This document shows, one piece after another, positions 14,830 to 26,827 of a DNA stretch of 64,000 nucleotides (position 1 is the stretch's first letter; the number at the start of each line of letters is the position of its first letter). The stretch comes from SAR86 cluster bacterium (GTDB lineage: Bacteria > Pseudomonadota > Gammaproteobacteria > Magnimaribacterales > TMED112). The notes beneath the pieces were generated by a model. The model was not told where the DNA came from. It saw only the letters and a list, made by a program, of their open reading frames with translations, and searched no databases. The DNA lies in NCBI GenBank assembly GCA_023703535.1, contig CP097967.1:284001-348000 (forward strand), in the 5' to 3' direction. The position numbers and the translations under genes were made by a program.

Positions 14830-15940
14830 AAAGCACACTTTTTTTGATAAGTATTTAATTGTTCCAATTATTATTCTTACACTGATAAGTCTTGTCTTCA
14901 TTTTTTCATCCTCGGCTCCTTATGCAGGCGAAAAATATCTTGATCCATATTATTTCTTTGAGAGACAAATAATCGCTTTATCAATAGGAATTTTGATAAG
15001 CTCTTTTGTTCTCTTTATTCCAATATCCTTTTATAGAGAAAATGGTGCTATTTTTATTCTTCTATCATTACTTCTGCTTGTTTTAGTATTAATTCCCTCA
15101 GTGGGTACAGAAGTAAATGGAAGTAGAAGATGGTTGAGAATTGTTTCGTTTAATCTGCAACCCTCAGAGGTTGCAAAAGTTCTTGTGCCCTTATATTTAT
15201 GCGGATATTCCCTCCGAAGAAAAAGGCAACTCGAGACATCCTGGTGGGGATTTTCCAAACCTCTAGTTCTAATTTTGATTTTTTGTATTCTTTTATTTCT
15301 TGAACCTGACTACGGAGCAACAATAGTTTTATTTTCTGTAGGGATGGTTGTTTTATTTTGCGGTGGAGCAAAAATTTCACAGCTTGGAATATTATTAGTT
15401 TCATTCTTTGTCTTGATGTCAATTTTAATTTATTTCAATGAAGAGAGATTTAGCAGATTGATAAGTTTCACAGATCCTTTTGATGATATTGAGAGAACTG
15501 ACTATCAGCTGCTAATGGCATTGATTGCAATTATAAACGGAAATTGGTTTGGCTTGGGTATCGGTGAAAGTACTCAAAAGTACTTTTTTTTACCTGAAGC
15601 ACATACTGATTTTATTTTTTCAATATATGTCGAGGAAACAGGATTTGCTGGAATATTAATATTATTTACCTGTTATTTAACTATGCTTTACAGAATATAT
15701 AGGCTTGCGTATATCTCATACAAAAAAAATTATACCTTTAACAGTTTCATAATAATTTCATTTGGGTTTTTATTTTTTGTGCAAACACTTGCAAATATAT
15801 TTGTTAATGTAGGATTAATTCCTACTAAAGGATTACCCCTTCCTTTTATAAGCTACGGAGGATCAAGTATCATTATGAACTTTATATTTCTTTCTATCGC
15901 AATGAGAGCGAGCTGGGAATTTAGGAATGGTATAAAATGA
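14822..15940 (+). CDS. ftsW: SEDS-family septal glycan polymerase FtsW
   Basis: A 372-residue membrane protein with about ten segments. Family motifs: NGSRRWLRI followed by NLQPSEVAKV, LLFLEPDYGAT (with the catalytic Asp of SEDS polymerases), PEAHTDFIF and GLPLPFISYGGSS near the C-terminus. FtsW polymerises lipid II for the septum together with FtsI. The start is a GTG at 14822 inside the end of murD. It overlaps murG by 4 nt. Confidence 0.95.
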   Translation: MIEKHTFFDKYLIVPIIILTLISLVFIFSSSAPYAGEKYLDPYYFFERQIIALSIGILISSFVLFIPISFYRENGAIFILLSLLLLVLVLIPSVGTEVNGSRRWLRIVSFNLQPSEVAKVLVPLYLCGYSLRRKRQLETSWWGFSKPLVLILIFCILLFLEPDYGATIVLFSVGMVVLFCGGAKISQLGILLVSFFVLMSILIYFNEERFSRLISFTDPFDDIERTDYQLLMALIAIINGNWFGLGIGESTQKYFFLPEAHTDFIFSIYVEETGFAGILILFTCYLTMLYRIYRLAYISYKKNYTFNSFIIISFGFLFFVQTLANIFVNVGLIPTKGLPLPFISYGGSSIIMNFIFLSIAMRASWEFRNGIK

Positions 15941-16938
15941 AAATTGCAATCTTTGCTGCTGGAACAGGCGGTCATATTTACCCAGCATTAACAATTGCAA
16001 AAGAATTTAATAAAAAAGATATTATTTTTTTCGCATCATCCAGAAAACTTGAAAAAAAAATATTTAGAGATTCAAAATTTAAGACTATTCACCTAAAAAT
16101 CGATGGTTTTAGGGGTAAAAATTTATTCAAAAAATTGTTGTGGCCTTTTAGTTTTTTTTTAAATTTATTCGATTTCCTTAAAAACTTCATTGAATTTAAG
16201 CCTGATAAAATTCTTGTTATGGGTGGATACATATCAATTTTTGGTGTTCTTGCCGCTCTGATATTTAGAAAAAAAATATATATACATGAACAAAATTCAG
16301 TAATCGGCACATTAAATAAATTTGCTAAAAATTTTAGTCACAAATTCTTTTCCAGTTTTCAGAATATTACGAGTAATGAAATTTACACTGGCAATCCAAT
16401 TAGAAATAAAATTACAACTAAAGGTTATGAATTAAATAAAGAAAAGAAATCTATCCTTGTGCTTGGTGGCAGTCAAGGCGCAAATTTTTTTAATGAAAAA
16501 TTAATGAAGGTTTTGGAGAAGGCTAATTTTTCAGAAGAAATTATTATCCAAACAGGTAGAAAAAAAGCTATTAATTCTTTAAGCAATATTAAGCAGGTTG
16601 AATATATTGATGAAATAGAAGATGTCTTTGCACAAACAAAATTTGTTATTTGTAGAAGTGGCGCATCTACTGTTGCTGAACTTCAAACATATGCTATGCC
16701 AGCTATTTTTATACCTATTCCTAATTCAATTGATGATCATCAGACAGTTAATGCAAAAAATGCATGTAAAAATGGTGGCGGAATATATCTAAGCGAAAAA
16801 AGTTTTTCTGAAGATTTATTTCTTAAAGAAATAACTTCCTTTTATAATTCTGACCTGAATAAAAGAAGTAAAAATATGTTCAATGATATACATAAAGATG
16901 CAGCTTCAAGGATAGCAAATGAAATTAAGCAAAATTAA
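15937..16938 (+). CDS. murG: UDP-GlcNAc:lipid I N-acetylglucosaminyltransferase
   Basis: A GT-B fold glycosyltransferase of 333 residues that makes lipid II at the inner membrane. The N-terminal AAGTGGHIYPALTIA is the lipid-I binding G-loop; GGSQGANFFNE, CRSGASTVAEL and PNSIDDHQTVNA are the donor-site motifs. It overlaps murC by 20 nt, one of the longer overlaps in the cluster. Confidence 0.95.
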   Translation: MKIAIFAAGTGGHIYPALTIAKEFNKKDIIFFASSRKLEKKIFRDSKFKTIHLKIDGFRGKNLFKKLLWPFSFFLNLFDFLKNFIEFKPDKILVMGGYISIFGVLAALIFRKKIYIHEQNSVIGTLNKFAKNFSHKFFSSFQNITSNEIYTGNPIRNKITTKGYELNKEKKSILVLGGSQGANFFNEKLMKVLEKANFSEEIIIQTGRKKAINSLSNIKQVEYIDEIEDVFAQTKFVICRSGASTVAELQTYAMPAIFIPIPNSIDDHQTVNAKNACKNGGGIYLSEKSFSEDLFLKEITSFYNSDLNKRSKNMFNDIHKDAASRIANEIKQN

Positions 16939-18310
16939 ATATATTCATTTGATTGGAATTGGAGGAGTAGGCATGGTAGGAATTGCAGAACTTCTTCTGA
17001 ATCAAGGGTATAAAATTTCTGGAAGTGACCTGTCAGAGAGTAAAAATACTCTTAGGTTAAAAAAATTAGGAGCTACTGTAAAAATTGGTCATACCAAAGA
17101 TAATATTAAAAAAGCTGATGTAGTAGTGTTTTCTTCGGCAGTTAATAAAACAAACCCTGAAATAATGGAAGCCAAAAAACAAGGCATTACTTTAATACCA
17201 AGAGCTGAGATGTTAGCTAGCATTATGCGTGGTTTTCAAAGTATTGCCGTTGCAGGATCTCATGGAAAAACAACAACAACCAGTTTAATTGCTCATATTT
17301 TTACCGAGGCTGAACTTGATCCGACATATATTATTGGGGGCAGAATTTTAGGAATGGAAGATAAAAGTATTTTGGGTTCTAGTGACTATATTGTCGTCGA
17401 AGCAGATGAAAGTGACGCATCATTTTTACATCTAAATCCAGAGATATCAGTGTTAACAAATATTGATAATGATCATCTAGATTTTTATGAAAATAATCCA
17501 AAGAAAATAAGTGATACCTTTTTAAAGTTTCTCGAAAAACTACCATTTTTTGGTGTGGGGATTATTTGCACTGATGATCCAAAGTCAAAAAAACTTTATC
17601 AAAAACTTTCTAGAAGAAAAATATCATTTGGATTTGAACGAACTTCAGATTTTTCTATAAAAAATTATAAACAAACTAAATCTCATCAAGAATTTATATT
17701 GAAAGATAACATTAAGAAGTTTGAGTTTGATATAAAACTTAAAATTCCTGGTAAACATAATGCTCTAAATGCTACTGCTGCTTTTATTGTCGCTCAACAA
17801 GCAGGAATACAAACCAGTGTCATTAAGAATTCTTTAAAAAATTTTTCTGGTGTTTCTAGAAGATTTGAAGAAAAAGGTACTGTACAAATAAATGGGAAAG
17901 AGGTGTTAGTAGTTGATGATTATGGACATCATCCCACAGAAATAAAATCTACAATTCAAGCAGCCAAGTCAAAATATAAAGGCAAGCCAATAAATATGAT
18001 TTTCCAACCTCATCGCTATTCTCGGTCATCAATATTGTTCAAGGAATTTATATCAGTACTTTCAGATACTGATTCTGTACAGTTAATGGATATTTACTCT
18101 GCAGGAGAAGCAAATACGTCGGGCATTTCTAGTTACGACTTTGTAGACTCTTTATTAAGAAAGAATATTGATGCTAAATATGCAAAAAATCTAAATCAAA
18201 TAAGAAAGAACTTAAATGAAAGTATTAAAAAAGACAGTATTCTCATTATTCAGGGAGCTGGTAATGTTTCAGATATAACAGCATCTCTCATGGCTATTGA
18301 AAAAAAATGA
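16919..18310 (+). CDS. murC: UDP-MurNAc:L-Ala ligase
   Basis: A Mur ligase of 463 residues that adds the first amino acid. Motifs: HLIGIGGVGMVGIAELL (UDP site), AGSHGKTTTTSLI (P-loop), EADESDASFLHL, NIDNDHLDFY, DDYGHHPTEI and FQPHRYSRS. Length and order of domains are standard. It overlaps murG by 20 nt and ddl by 4 nt. Confidence 0.96.
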   Translation: MKLSKIKYIHLIGIGGVGMVGIAELLLNQGYKISGSDLSESKNTLRLKKLGATVKIGHTKDNIKKADVVVFSSAVNKTNPEIMEAKKQGITLIPRAEMLASIMRGFQSIAVAGSHGKTTTTSLIAHIFTEAELDPTYIIGGRILGMEDKSILGSSDYIVVEADESDASFLHLNPEISVLTNIDNDHLDFYENNPKKISDTFLKFLEKLPFFGVGIICTDDPKSKKLYQKLSRRKISFGFERTSDFSIKNYKQTKSHQEFILKDNIKKFEFDIKLKIPGKHNALNATAAFIVAQQAGIQTSVIKNSLKNFSGVSRRFEEKGTVQINGKEVLVVDDYGHHPTEIKSTIQAAKSKYKGKPINMIFQPHRYSRSSILFKEFISVLSDTDSVQLMDIYSAGEANTSGISSYDFVDSLLRKNIDAKYAKNLNQIRKNLNESIKKDSILIIQGAGNVSDITASLMAIEKK

Positions 18311-19194
18311 AAAGAGTTGAAATTATTTATGGCGGAGCATCTAATGAAAAAGAAATTTCGTATCTTACAGCTAAATCAATTTATGAGCACATTGATACCG
18401 ATTTATATAATCCAGGATTAACTGATTTATCTAAATTTGATCCAGATAATTTTGATAATGAAACTATTTTTTTTATAGCTGTGCATGGAGAAGGTGGTGA
18501 AGATGGAAAAATTCAGACACTACTAGAAAATAAAAAAAGAAAATTTACAGGATCTAGTTCAGAATCATGTATTTTAACCTGGGATAAAGTTGCAACAAAA
18601 AGAGCACTAATAGCAAATGACATCCTTACTCCTCAATTTAAATCTATAAAAAATAATGAACATTTTGATTTCAATGACAGCTTTTTTGCAGAGAATGAAC
18701 ACTATTTTGTAAAGCCAAATTTTAACGGTTCTAGCTACGGCATTTCAAAAGTTTCAGATAAAAAATTCAATGAGGCTTTAAAGGAAGCCAAAAATTACTC
18801 TACTGAAGTGATTATTGAAAAGAGTTTTAATGGACCTGAATACACAGTTGCTTTGTTGAAAGGGAAGCCTTTGACGCCATTGCAAATATTACATGACCCA
18901 ATTAGAGGATTCTATGATTACGAGGCAAAATATAATTCACAAAATACTCTTAAAATAAAAATCGAAGACAAAAGTATCGTAAAACGATTGAAAGAAATTT
19001 CTGAAAAAGTTTTTGACTGTTTAAATTGCAAAACATGGGCAAGAGTAGATTTTGTTTCTGAAGGAGAAAAATTAGCTGTAATAGAAATTAACTCCGTACC
19101 AGGATTTACGGCTAAAAGTCTTTTTCCTTTGGCGGCAAAATATTCAGGTATAGAATATAAAGAACTTATAAGCTTGATCATTGAAGATTGTTAA
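18307..19194 (+). CDS. ddl: D-alanine:D-alanine ligase
   Basis: An ATP-grasp enzyme of 295 residues that makes the D-Ala-D-Ala used by MurF. Visible motifs: IYGGASNEKEIS, HGEGGEDGKIQTLLE, FVKPNFNGSSYGISKV and the metal-binding EINSVPGFT near the C-terminus. Its substrate D-Ala comes from Alr, encoded 4 kb downstream. It overlaps ftsQ by 14 nt. Confidence 0.95.
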   Translation: MKRVEIIYGGASNEKEISYLTAKSIYEHIDTDLYNPGLTDLSKFDPDNFDNETIFFIAVHGEGGEDGKIQTLLENKKRKFTGSSSESCILTWDKVATKRALIANDILTPQFKSIKNNEHFDFNDSFFAENEHYFVKPNFNGSSYGISKVSDKKFNEALKEAKNYSTEVIIEKSFNGPEYTVALLKGKPLTPLQILHDPIRGFYDYEAKYNSQNTLKIKIEDKSIVKRLKEISEKVFDCLNCKTWARVDFVSEGEKLAVIEINSVPGFTAKSLFPLAAKYSGIEYKELISLIIEDC

Positions 19195-19807
19195 ATATTT
19201 AATTTTTTACCTACTTTTAATTTTGCTAATTTATTCTGTAAATTTGGCACTTCAAATAAATCAAACAAAGTTCAAAGTACATTTTTTATCACCTTATAAC
19301 TGTACTTCTTGTGAAAAAGTTCTAAAAAATGCATTTTTCCAAAGTAGTGAATTTGAAATATTTTTAAAAAATATTTCTTGGATTAAAAAAGCTGAAAAAA
19401 CATACACTTTTACAGGACAAGAATTTTTTGTTGAAGCAAAAAAGCCACTTTTTAAAATCTCCTCACACATTTATTACGATGAAAATTTCGAACCTTTTTT
19501 TTCTTTGCATGAACATAATAAGATTATTCTCAACATTCAAAACAAAGATTTACCATTAAGGGCAAAACAACAGGCAATTTTAATTTCAAACTCAGAATTA
19601 AAGGACAAAATTAAGAGTGTAATTTTTCACCAAACTGAAGGCTGGATATTAGATTTTAATGATTACAAAGTATTATTAGGGAAAAAAGAACTCCAAGCTA
19701 GATTAAAAAAAATAACTAAACTAACAAATAAATTAAATAAAAAAGATTTGAAGAATAAGTTTCTAGATTTAAGATACCCAAAGGGTTTTGTTATTAAAAA
19801 TTTATGA
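19181..19807 (+). CDS. ftsQ: Cell division protein FtsQ, divergent
   Basis: The 208-residue protein has one N-terminal membrane segment (about 3-24) and a periplasmic part with a weak POTRA-like region, then an FtsQ-type end LDLRYPKGFVI. It links FtsLB to the early divisome. The start is TTG 19181. The assignment rests on topology, the C-terminal motif and location between ddl and ftsA. Compared with the 276-residue E. coli protein it is short, with a very small cytoplasmic tail. Confidence 0.86.
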   Translation: MKIVKYLIFYLLLILLIYSVNLALQINQTKFKVHFLSPYNCTSCEKVLKNAFFQSSEFEIFLKNISWIKKAEKTYTFTGQEFFVEAKKPLFKISSHIYYDENFEPFFSLHEHNKIILNIQNKDLPLRAKQQAILISNSELKDKIKSVIFHQTEGWILDFNDYKVLLGKKELQARLKKITKLTNKLNKKDLKNKFLDLRYPKGFVIKNL

Positions 19808-21003
19808 TTTCAATTCTTGATTTAGGTACATCAAAAATAAGTGCAGCTTTAGCATCTAATGAAAATAATAAATTAAAGGTTTTAGAATTTTGCACAGTCA
19901 AATCAGAGGGTTTTCAAAGCGGAACTATTGTAGATCTCAATCTTGCATCAAAATCTATTGGAAACTGTATTTCAGAGCTTGAATCAAAGTCTCAACAAAA
20001 AATTAAGAATCTTTATGTCTCATTTTCCGATGAAAAGATTATAGGTAACGAAACAACTGGACATTCAACTGGAAATGAACGTGAAATTGTTATCAAGGAT
20101 ATGAAACAAGCTATGAAATCCTCTACAGAATATTTAGTGCCAGAAAATATTGACCTTTTGTATCCTGTTTTTAAAGATTTTGTAATTGATGGTAAAGATG
20201 GAATTGCAGATCCCAGAGGAATGAGGGGTGTTAGATTGCAGGCAAAAACACATTTAATTTATTGCTCAAAGAATATGAAAAACAACATAAAACAATGTGT
20301 TGAGGAAAGAAATAATTTGAAAATTCAAAAATATTTCTTTAGTCAACTTGGCGCTGCTGATTGCACTTTATCAAATGATCAAAAAAATTTAGGAGTATGT
20401 TTAATTGATATTGGTGCGGGAACAACGGATATTTCTGTGTATAAATCTGGGAAGATAATATTTTCAAAAGTTTTTGATAGAGGTGGGGAATATTTAACAG
20501 ATAGAATAGCCTTTCATCTTGAGATACCTACACATAAAGCAGAAGAGATGAAGCTCAAACATGGTACAGCGTTAGAAAATCAAGCTAATAATGAAATTCT
20601 TAAAGTTGGAAATCTTAATGATGGCATCCAAAAAGAAATCTCTCGAAGAGATCTTGCAAAGGTAATTGAGACACACCTATCACTTTTATTTCGTGAATGT
20701 TTAAGAATTGTGCAAGATGGTGGATTCGATGAAAAGATTCCTGCAGGCTTTGTTTTTACAGGGGGTACTTCAAACCTTGAAGGAATACAGGATTTAGGTA
20801 GAGAAATAATGCAAAAAAATGTAAAAATTGGCATACCTGAATACAATATTCCTGAAATATCTGAAAGTTTGCTTAAACCACAATATTCTTCTTTTGTGGG
20901 GATGTTAAATTTTTGTGTAAAAGAAGAGAACAAACACTTTAAATTTAATAGTAGCGAGGGTATGATAGACCAAATTCGTGGCTGGTTAGGTCTAGAAATG
21001 TGA
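19804..21003 (+). CDS. ftsA: Actin-like cell division protein FtsA
   Basis: The 399-residue ATPase tethers FtsZ to the membrane. Actin-fold motifs: ILDLGTSKISAALA (phosphate 1), LIDIGAGTTDISVYKSG (phosphate 2) and FTGGTSNLEGI (adenosine). The last residues MIDQIRGWLGLEM form the amphipathic membrane-targeting helix. ftsZ, usually next, is absent; rpsF follows with stop and start overlapping (TGATG). Confidence 0.95.
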   Translation: MISILDLGTSKISAALASNENNKLKVLEFCTVKSEGFQSGTIVDLNLASKSIGNCISELESKSQQKIKNLYVSFSDEKIIGNETTGHSTGNEREIVIKDMKQAMKSSTEYLVPENIDLLYPVFKDFVIDGKDGIADPRGMRGVRLQAKTHLIYCSKNMKNNIKQCVEERNNLKIQKYFFSQLGAADCTLSNDQKNLGVCLIDIGAGTTDISVYKSGKIIFSKVFDRGGEYLTDRIAFHLEIPTHKAEEMKLKHGTALENQANNEILKVGNLNDGIQKEISRRDLAKVIETHLSLLFRECLRIVQDGGFDEKIPAGFVFTGGTSNLEGIQDLGREIMQKNVKIGIPEYNIPEISESLLKPQYSSFVGMLNFCVKEENKHFKFNSSEGMIDQIRGWLGLEM

Positions 21004-21287
21004 TGCAAAATTACGAGTTAATGTTACTTCTCAATCCCAATGCAGTGGATGAAGTAGATATTTTTTTAGCATCACTTGAAAAGCTCATTAAAGAAAACAA
21101 AGGAAGTCTTGTAAATACTAAGCTTTTAGGGAAAAGACAGTTGGCCTATCCAATAAATAATATGAATTATGCGAATTACGTGCATTTAGATGTTGAATTA
21201 AATACCGATACACTTCAACTTCTTGAAGAGAAATTTAAATTCGATCAAAACGTCTTTAGGCATTTAACAGTAAAGGTTGAACAATAG
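21003..21287 (+). CDS. rpsF: 30S ribosomal protein S6
   Basis: The product begins [13 protein letters not shown] and contains [24 protein letters not shown], the S6 pattern; 94 residues from ATG 21003. A GTG at 21000 would add one Met-like residue, but the ATG fits the family start better. It lacks the acidic tail of E. coli S6. It heads the rpsF-rpsR-rplI group; priB, found between rpsF and rpsR in enterobacteria, is absent. Confidence 0.95.
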   Translation: MQNYELMLLLNPNAVDEVDIFLASLEKLIKENKGSLVNTKLLGKRQLAYPINNMNYANYVHLDVELNTDTLQLLEEKFKFDQNVFRHLTVKVEQ

Positions 21288-21493
21288 TGAGTGAAGAAAA
21301 GAAAAAAGTTATTGATTACAAAGATCCCGATACTTTAAAAACATTTATTTCTGAGAACGGCAAAATAATGTCTTCCAGATATACAAGACTTACAGCAAAA
21401 GAACAAAGAAAACTCAATAAAGCAATAAAAAGAGCCAGATTGCTTGGATTATTGCCATTTACAGACAAGCATAAGATTGAGGAAAAGAAATGA
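21287..21493 (+). CDS. rpsR: 30S ribosomal protein S18
   Basis: A 68-residue basic protein with the S18 core [25 protein letters not shown] broken by family insertions, then [25 protein letters not shown]18 binds S6 on the 30S platform. It starts with GTG directly at the end of rpsF and overlaps rplI by 4 nt. Confidence 0.96.
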   Translation: MSEEKKKVIDYKDPDTLKTFISENGKIMSSRYTRLTAKEQRKLNKAIKRARLLGLLPFTDKHKIEEKK

Positions 21494-21939
21494 AAGTTGT
21501 CTTAGTTGCTAAGATTAAAAATCTTGGAGAGATTGGCGATGTTGTAGATGTTAAATCTGGCTTTGCAAGAAATTTTTTACTCCCTTATCATAAAGCTCTT
21601 CCTGCTACAGATGAATACATAGAGCAATTTGAAAAAGATAAAGAAAAATATCTTAAACAAGCCAATGATGAATATTCATTAGCAGAAGCAAATGCTTTAA
21701 AGTTAGAAAAAGTAAAACTTGAAATTACTGCCAATGCACAAGAAAGTGGTGCTCTTTTTGGCTCCGTGGGTGTATCGGAGATTTTAAGCGCACTACATGA
21801 AAAAGGTTTAGATTTTTTGAACAAATCAAATATCATTTTATCCACAGGACCAATAAAAGAAGTCGGTGAATTTGAAGTAAACGTTGAACTTCATCCAGAA
21901 ATAGTTAAATCTATATCTATTGAAGTAAAATCAACGTAA
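21490..21939 (+). CDS. rplI: 50S ribosomal protein L9
   Basis: The 149-residue product has the L9 N-terminal domain ([37 protein letters not shown]), a long connecting helix and the C-terminal domain ([16 protein letters not shown]). Length equals E. coli L9. The TAA stop overlaps the ATG of dnaB (TAATG). Confidence 0.97.
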   Translation: MKVVLVAKIKNLGEIGDVVDVKSGFARNFLLPYHKALPATDEYIEQFEKDKEKYLKQANDEYSLAEANALKLEKVKLEITANAQESGALFGSVGVSEILSALHEKGLDFLNKSNIILSTGPIKEVGEFEVNVELHPEIVKSISIEVKST

Positions 21940-23306
21940 TGCCAAGTAATAATATTGAAATTGAACAAGCAGTATTAGGCTCTTTATTGCTGAATGTAAA
22001 CGCTTATCCTGAAGTTGACGCAAAATTAACTGCTGAAGACTTTGTCTCAGAGGTTCACTCAGATATTTATAAATGTATAAAACACCTCGCAGAAAGCGGT
22101 AAAGGAACAGATTACATAAGTGTTTCAAGAGAATTGGATAGAAATAATTTATTAGAAAGGATTGGTGGAGTAGATTATTTAAAAGAGCTGCAAGACACAC
22201 CTGTTACTGCAAGAAATGCAGAAAGTTATGCAGAATCTGTAAAGTCACAATCTCTTGATAGGAAATTTAAAATAGTTCTCCAGCAGTTGCTCAAAATTTC
22301 TGAAAATCCAGAAGGTAAATCAAGTAATGAAATTTTGGAGGAGGCTGAGACAAAAATTTTTGATTTGGCACAGAACAGGATAAATAACGAAACCATGAGA
22401 CCAATTGATGAGTTGGTTGGCGTTTCAATGGACAAAATAGAAGACTTAATGTCAAAAGATGGAGATTTGGTAGGTCATTCGTATGGGTACAAAGATATTG
22501 ATGCACTTACTCTGGGATTGAAGGAGGAAGAATTAATTATTATCGCAGGAAGACCAAGCATGGGGAAAACTTCACTTGGAATGAATATAGCTGAACATGT
22601 TGCTATGAATGAAGAGGGGTACGTATTGGTTTTTAGTTTGGAAATGTCAGCAGAATCTCTTACTGCAAGAATGTTGGGTTCTAGAGCTGGAGTTTCAATG
22701 AAAAATGTATATTCAGGAACAATATCTGATCAGCAACTTGAAAAGCTCACTAGAATGGGAGATGAACTTTCAAAAAGTAATTTACTTATAGATGATGCAG
22801 GAAATATTACCCCTCCAGAAATTAGGGCAAAATGCAGAAAAGTTGCTAGAGCTGCTCGAGAAAAAGGCGGAGTAAAGCTTGTCTTAATAGATTATATACA
22901 ATTGATGCAAATGCCAGGTCGTAATGATAATAGGGTTAACGAGTTATCAGATATCTCCAGATCTCTAAAACATTTGGCGAAAGAATTAAAGTGCCCAGTT
23001 ATTGTTCTTTCACAGTTAAACAGAAATGTTGATGCCAGAGAAAACAAACGTCCAAGAATGTCTGACTTGAGAGATTCAGGAGCAATTGAGCAAGATGCAG
23101 ATTTAATTTACATGTTGTACAGGCAGTGGGTTTATCAGAAAGAAGAAGAATATAAAAATGTTGCAGAAATAAATTTAGTCAAACATAGAAACGGACCCAT
23201 TGAGAATGTTCTTTTATCTTTTGAGGAAAGCAATACTAGATTTGCAGAACTTCACCCATCGGCAAAAAAAGATTACAGAGACTGGTTAAAAGCTGAATCT
23301 GATTAA
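21939..23306 (+). CDS. dnaB: Replicative DNA helicase
   Basis: The 455-residue hexameric 5'-3' helicase unwinds the fork. The N-terminal domain (EIEQAVLGSLLLN) binds DnaG primase; the RecA-like C-terminal domain has Walker A AGRPSMGKTS, VFSLEMSAE, Walker B VLIDYIQLM, and the arginine-finger region RDSGAIEQDAD. Gene order rplI-dnaB-alr matches Pseudomonas. Confidence 0.97.
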   Translation: MPSNNIEIEQAVLGSLLLNVNAYPEVDAKLTAEDFVSEVHSDIYKCIKHLAESGKGTDYISVSRELDRNNLLERIGGVDYLKELQDTPVTARNAESYAESVKSQSLDRKFKIVLQQLLKISENPEGKSSNEILEEAETKIFDLAQNRINNETMRPIDELVGVSMDKIEDLMSKDGDLVGHSYGYKDIDALTLGLKEEELIIIAGRPSMGKTSLGMNIAEHVAMNEEGYVLVFSLEMSAESLTARMLGSRAGVSMKNVYSGTISDQQLEKLTRMGDELSKSNLLIDDAGNITPPEIRAKCRKVARAAREKGGVKLVLIDYIQLMQMPGRNDNRVNELSDISRSLKHLAKELKCPVIVLSQLNRNVDARENKRPRMSDLRDSGAIEQDADLIYMLYRQWVYQKEEEYKNVAEINLVKHRNGPIENVLLSFEESNTRFAELHPSAKKDYRDWLKAESD

Positions 23307-23314
23307 AATCTAAA

Positions 23315-24355
23315 ATGCGTGATACAGAACTGCAAATTAATTTGAGTAATCTCAGTCATAATTTAAATATTCTTAAGGAAAATACGACTTCTGAAATACA
23401 GGGAGTTTTGAAAGCTTTTTCTTATGGTCTAGAAATTAACGAGGTGGTAGAGGTAATCGACGAACATGTTTCTTGCTACTCCGTAATGTCTATAGATGAA
23501 GCAATTTTAGTAAGAAATAAAAGCTCCAAGCCAATTCTTTTGCTGCAGGGTATTTACGACTTAGATGAATATAAAGAGGTTTTAAAATATGATTTAGATT
23601 TTGTAATTCACTCAGATTGGCAGCTAAAAAATCTTGAAGAAGGACTTAAAAATAACAGACTTTGGCTAAAGCTTAATACTGGTTTAAATAGATTAGGTTT
23701 TGATGCAGAAAAATTTGAGAGCACAATAAAAGTTCTAGAGGAAAAAGGTTTTAGGAACCTTGTATTAATGTCACATTTTGCATGTGCTGATGAAAAAGGA
23801 CACCCACTAAATGACAAACAACTTCAGCTCTTTGAAAAGGTAACAAAAAAATTCAGTTACAAAAAAAGTCTTGCAAATTCTGGTGCTGTCTTTAATTATC
23901 CAGAATCTCATTATGATATTGTGAGACCAGGTATTTCAGTTTATGGTGGTGGTTTTTATGAACATGGAATAAAACCTGTTACAAATTTCAGATCAAAGAT
24001 AATTTCAATTAGAAATGTAAAAAAAGGAGACTCTGTTGGGTATGAGGCAAGTTGGACAGCAGATAAAGACTCGTTAGTGGCAGTTATATCACTTGGGTAC
24101 GCTGATGGATACCCATTGATCTATAAAGATGTCCCAGTTTTTGTGAATGATAAACAGTTCCATACAATCGGGAGAACAAGCATGGATATGGTTTGTGTTA
24201 ATTTAGGGGATGATTCTTCAATAAAAGTTGGTGATTGGGTAGAAATGTGGAACTTCAAAACCCCCCTGAACACGCTAGCTAAGAGCATAAATACAATTTC
24301 ATACCAATTATTAACAAATATCTCAAGAAGAGTTCCAAAAAATTATTTAGAATAG
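23315..24355 (+). CDS. alr: Alanine racemase
   Basis: A fold-type III PLP enzyme of 346 residues that supplies D-Ala for the cell wall. The PLP lysine motif is LKAFSYG (usually VKANAYG), and VGYEASW holds the second catalytic Tyr position (family VGYGxxY), with SLGYADGYP nearby and the C-terminal GRTSMDMV. The changes around the active-site lysine are tolerable but notable. It is 8 bp after dnaB. Confidence 0.92.
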   Translation: MRDTELQINLSNLSHNLNILKENTTSEIQGVLKAFSYGLEINEVVEVIDEHVSCYSVMSIDEAILVRNKSSKPILLLQGIYDLDEYKEVLKYDLDFVIHSDWQLKNLEEGLKNNRLWLKLNTGLNRLGFDAEKFESTIKVLEEKGFRNLVLMSHFACADEKGHPLNDKQLQLFEKVTKKFSYKKSLANSGAVFNYPESHYDIVRPGISVYGGGFYEHGIKPVTNFRSKIISIRNVKKGDSVGYEASWTADKDSLVAVISLGYADGYPLIYKDVPVFVNDKQFHTIGRTSMDMVCVNLGDDSSIKVGDWVEMWNFKTPLNTLAKSINTISYQLLTNISRRVPKNYLE

Positions 24356-24371
24356 TCTCTTAATTTATTAA

Positions 24372-26826
<2,455 letters not shown>

Positions 26827-26827
<1 letters not shown>

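Noticed and set aside
20580-21008. Minus-strand frame of 142 codons within ftsA
   Set aside because: Antisense shadow of ftsA; no ribosome-binding site or family resemblance.
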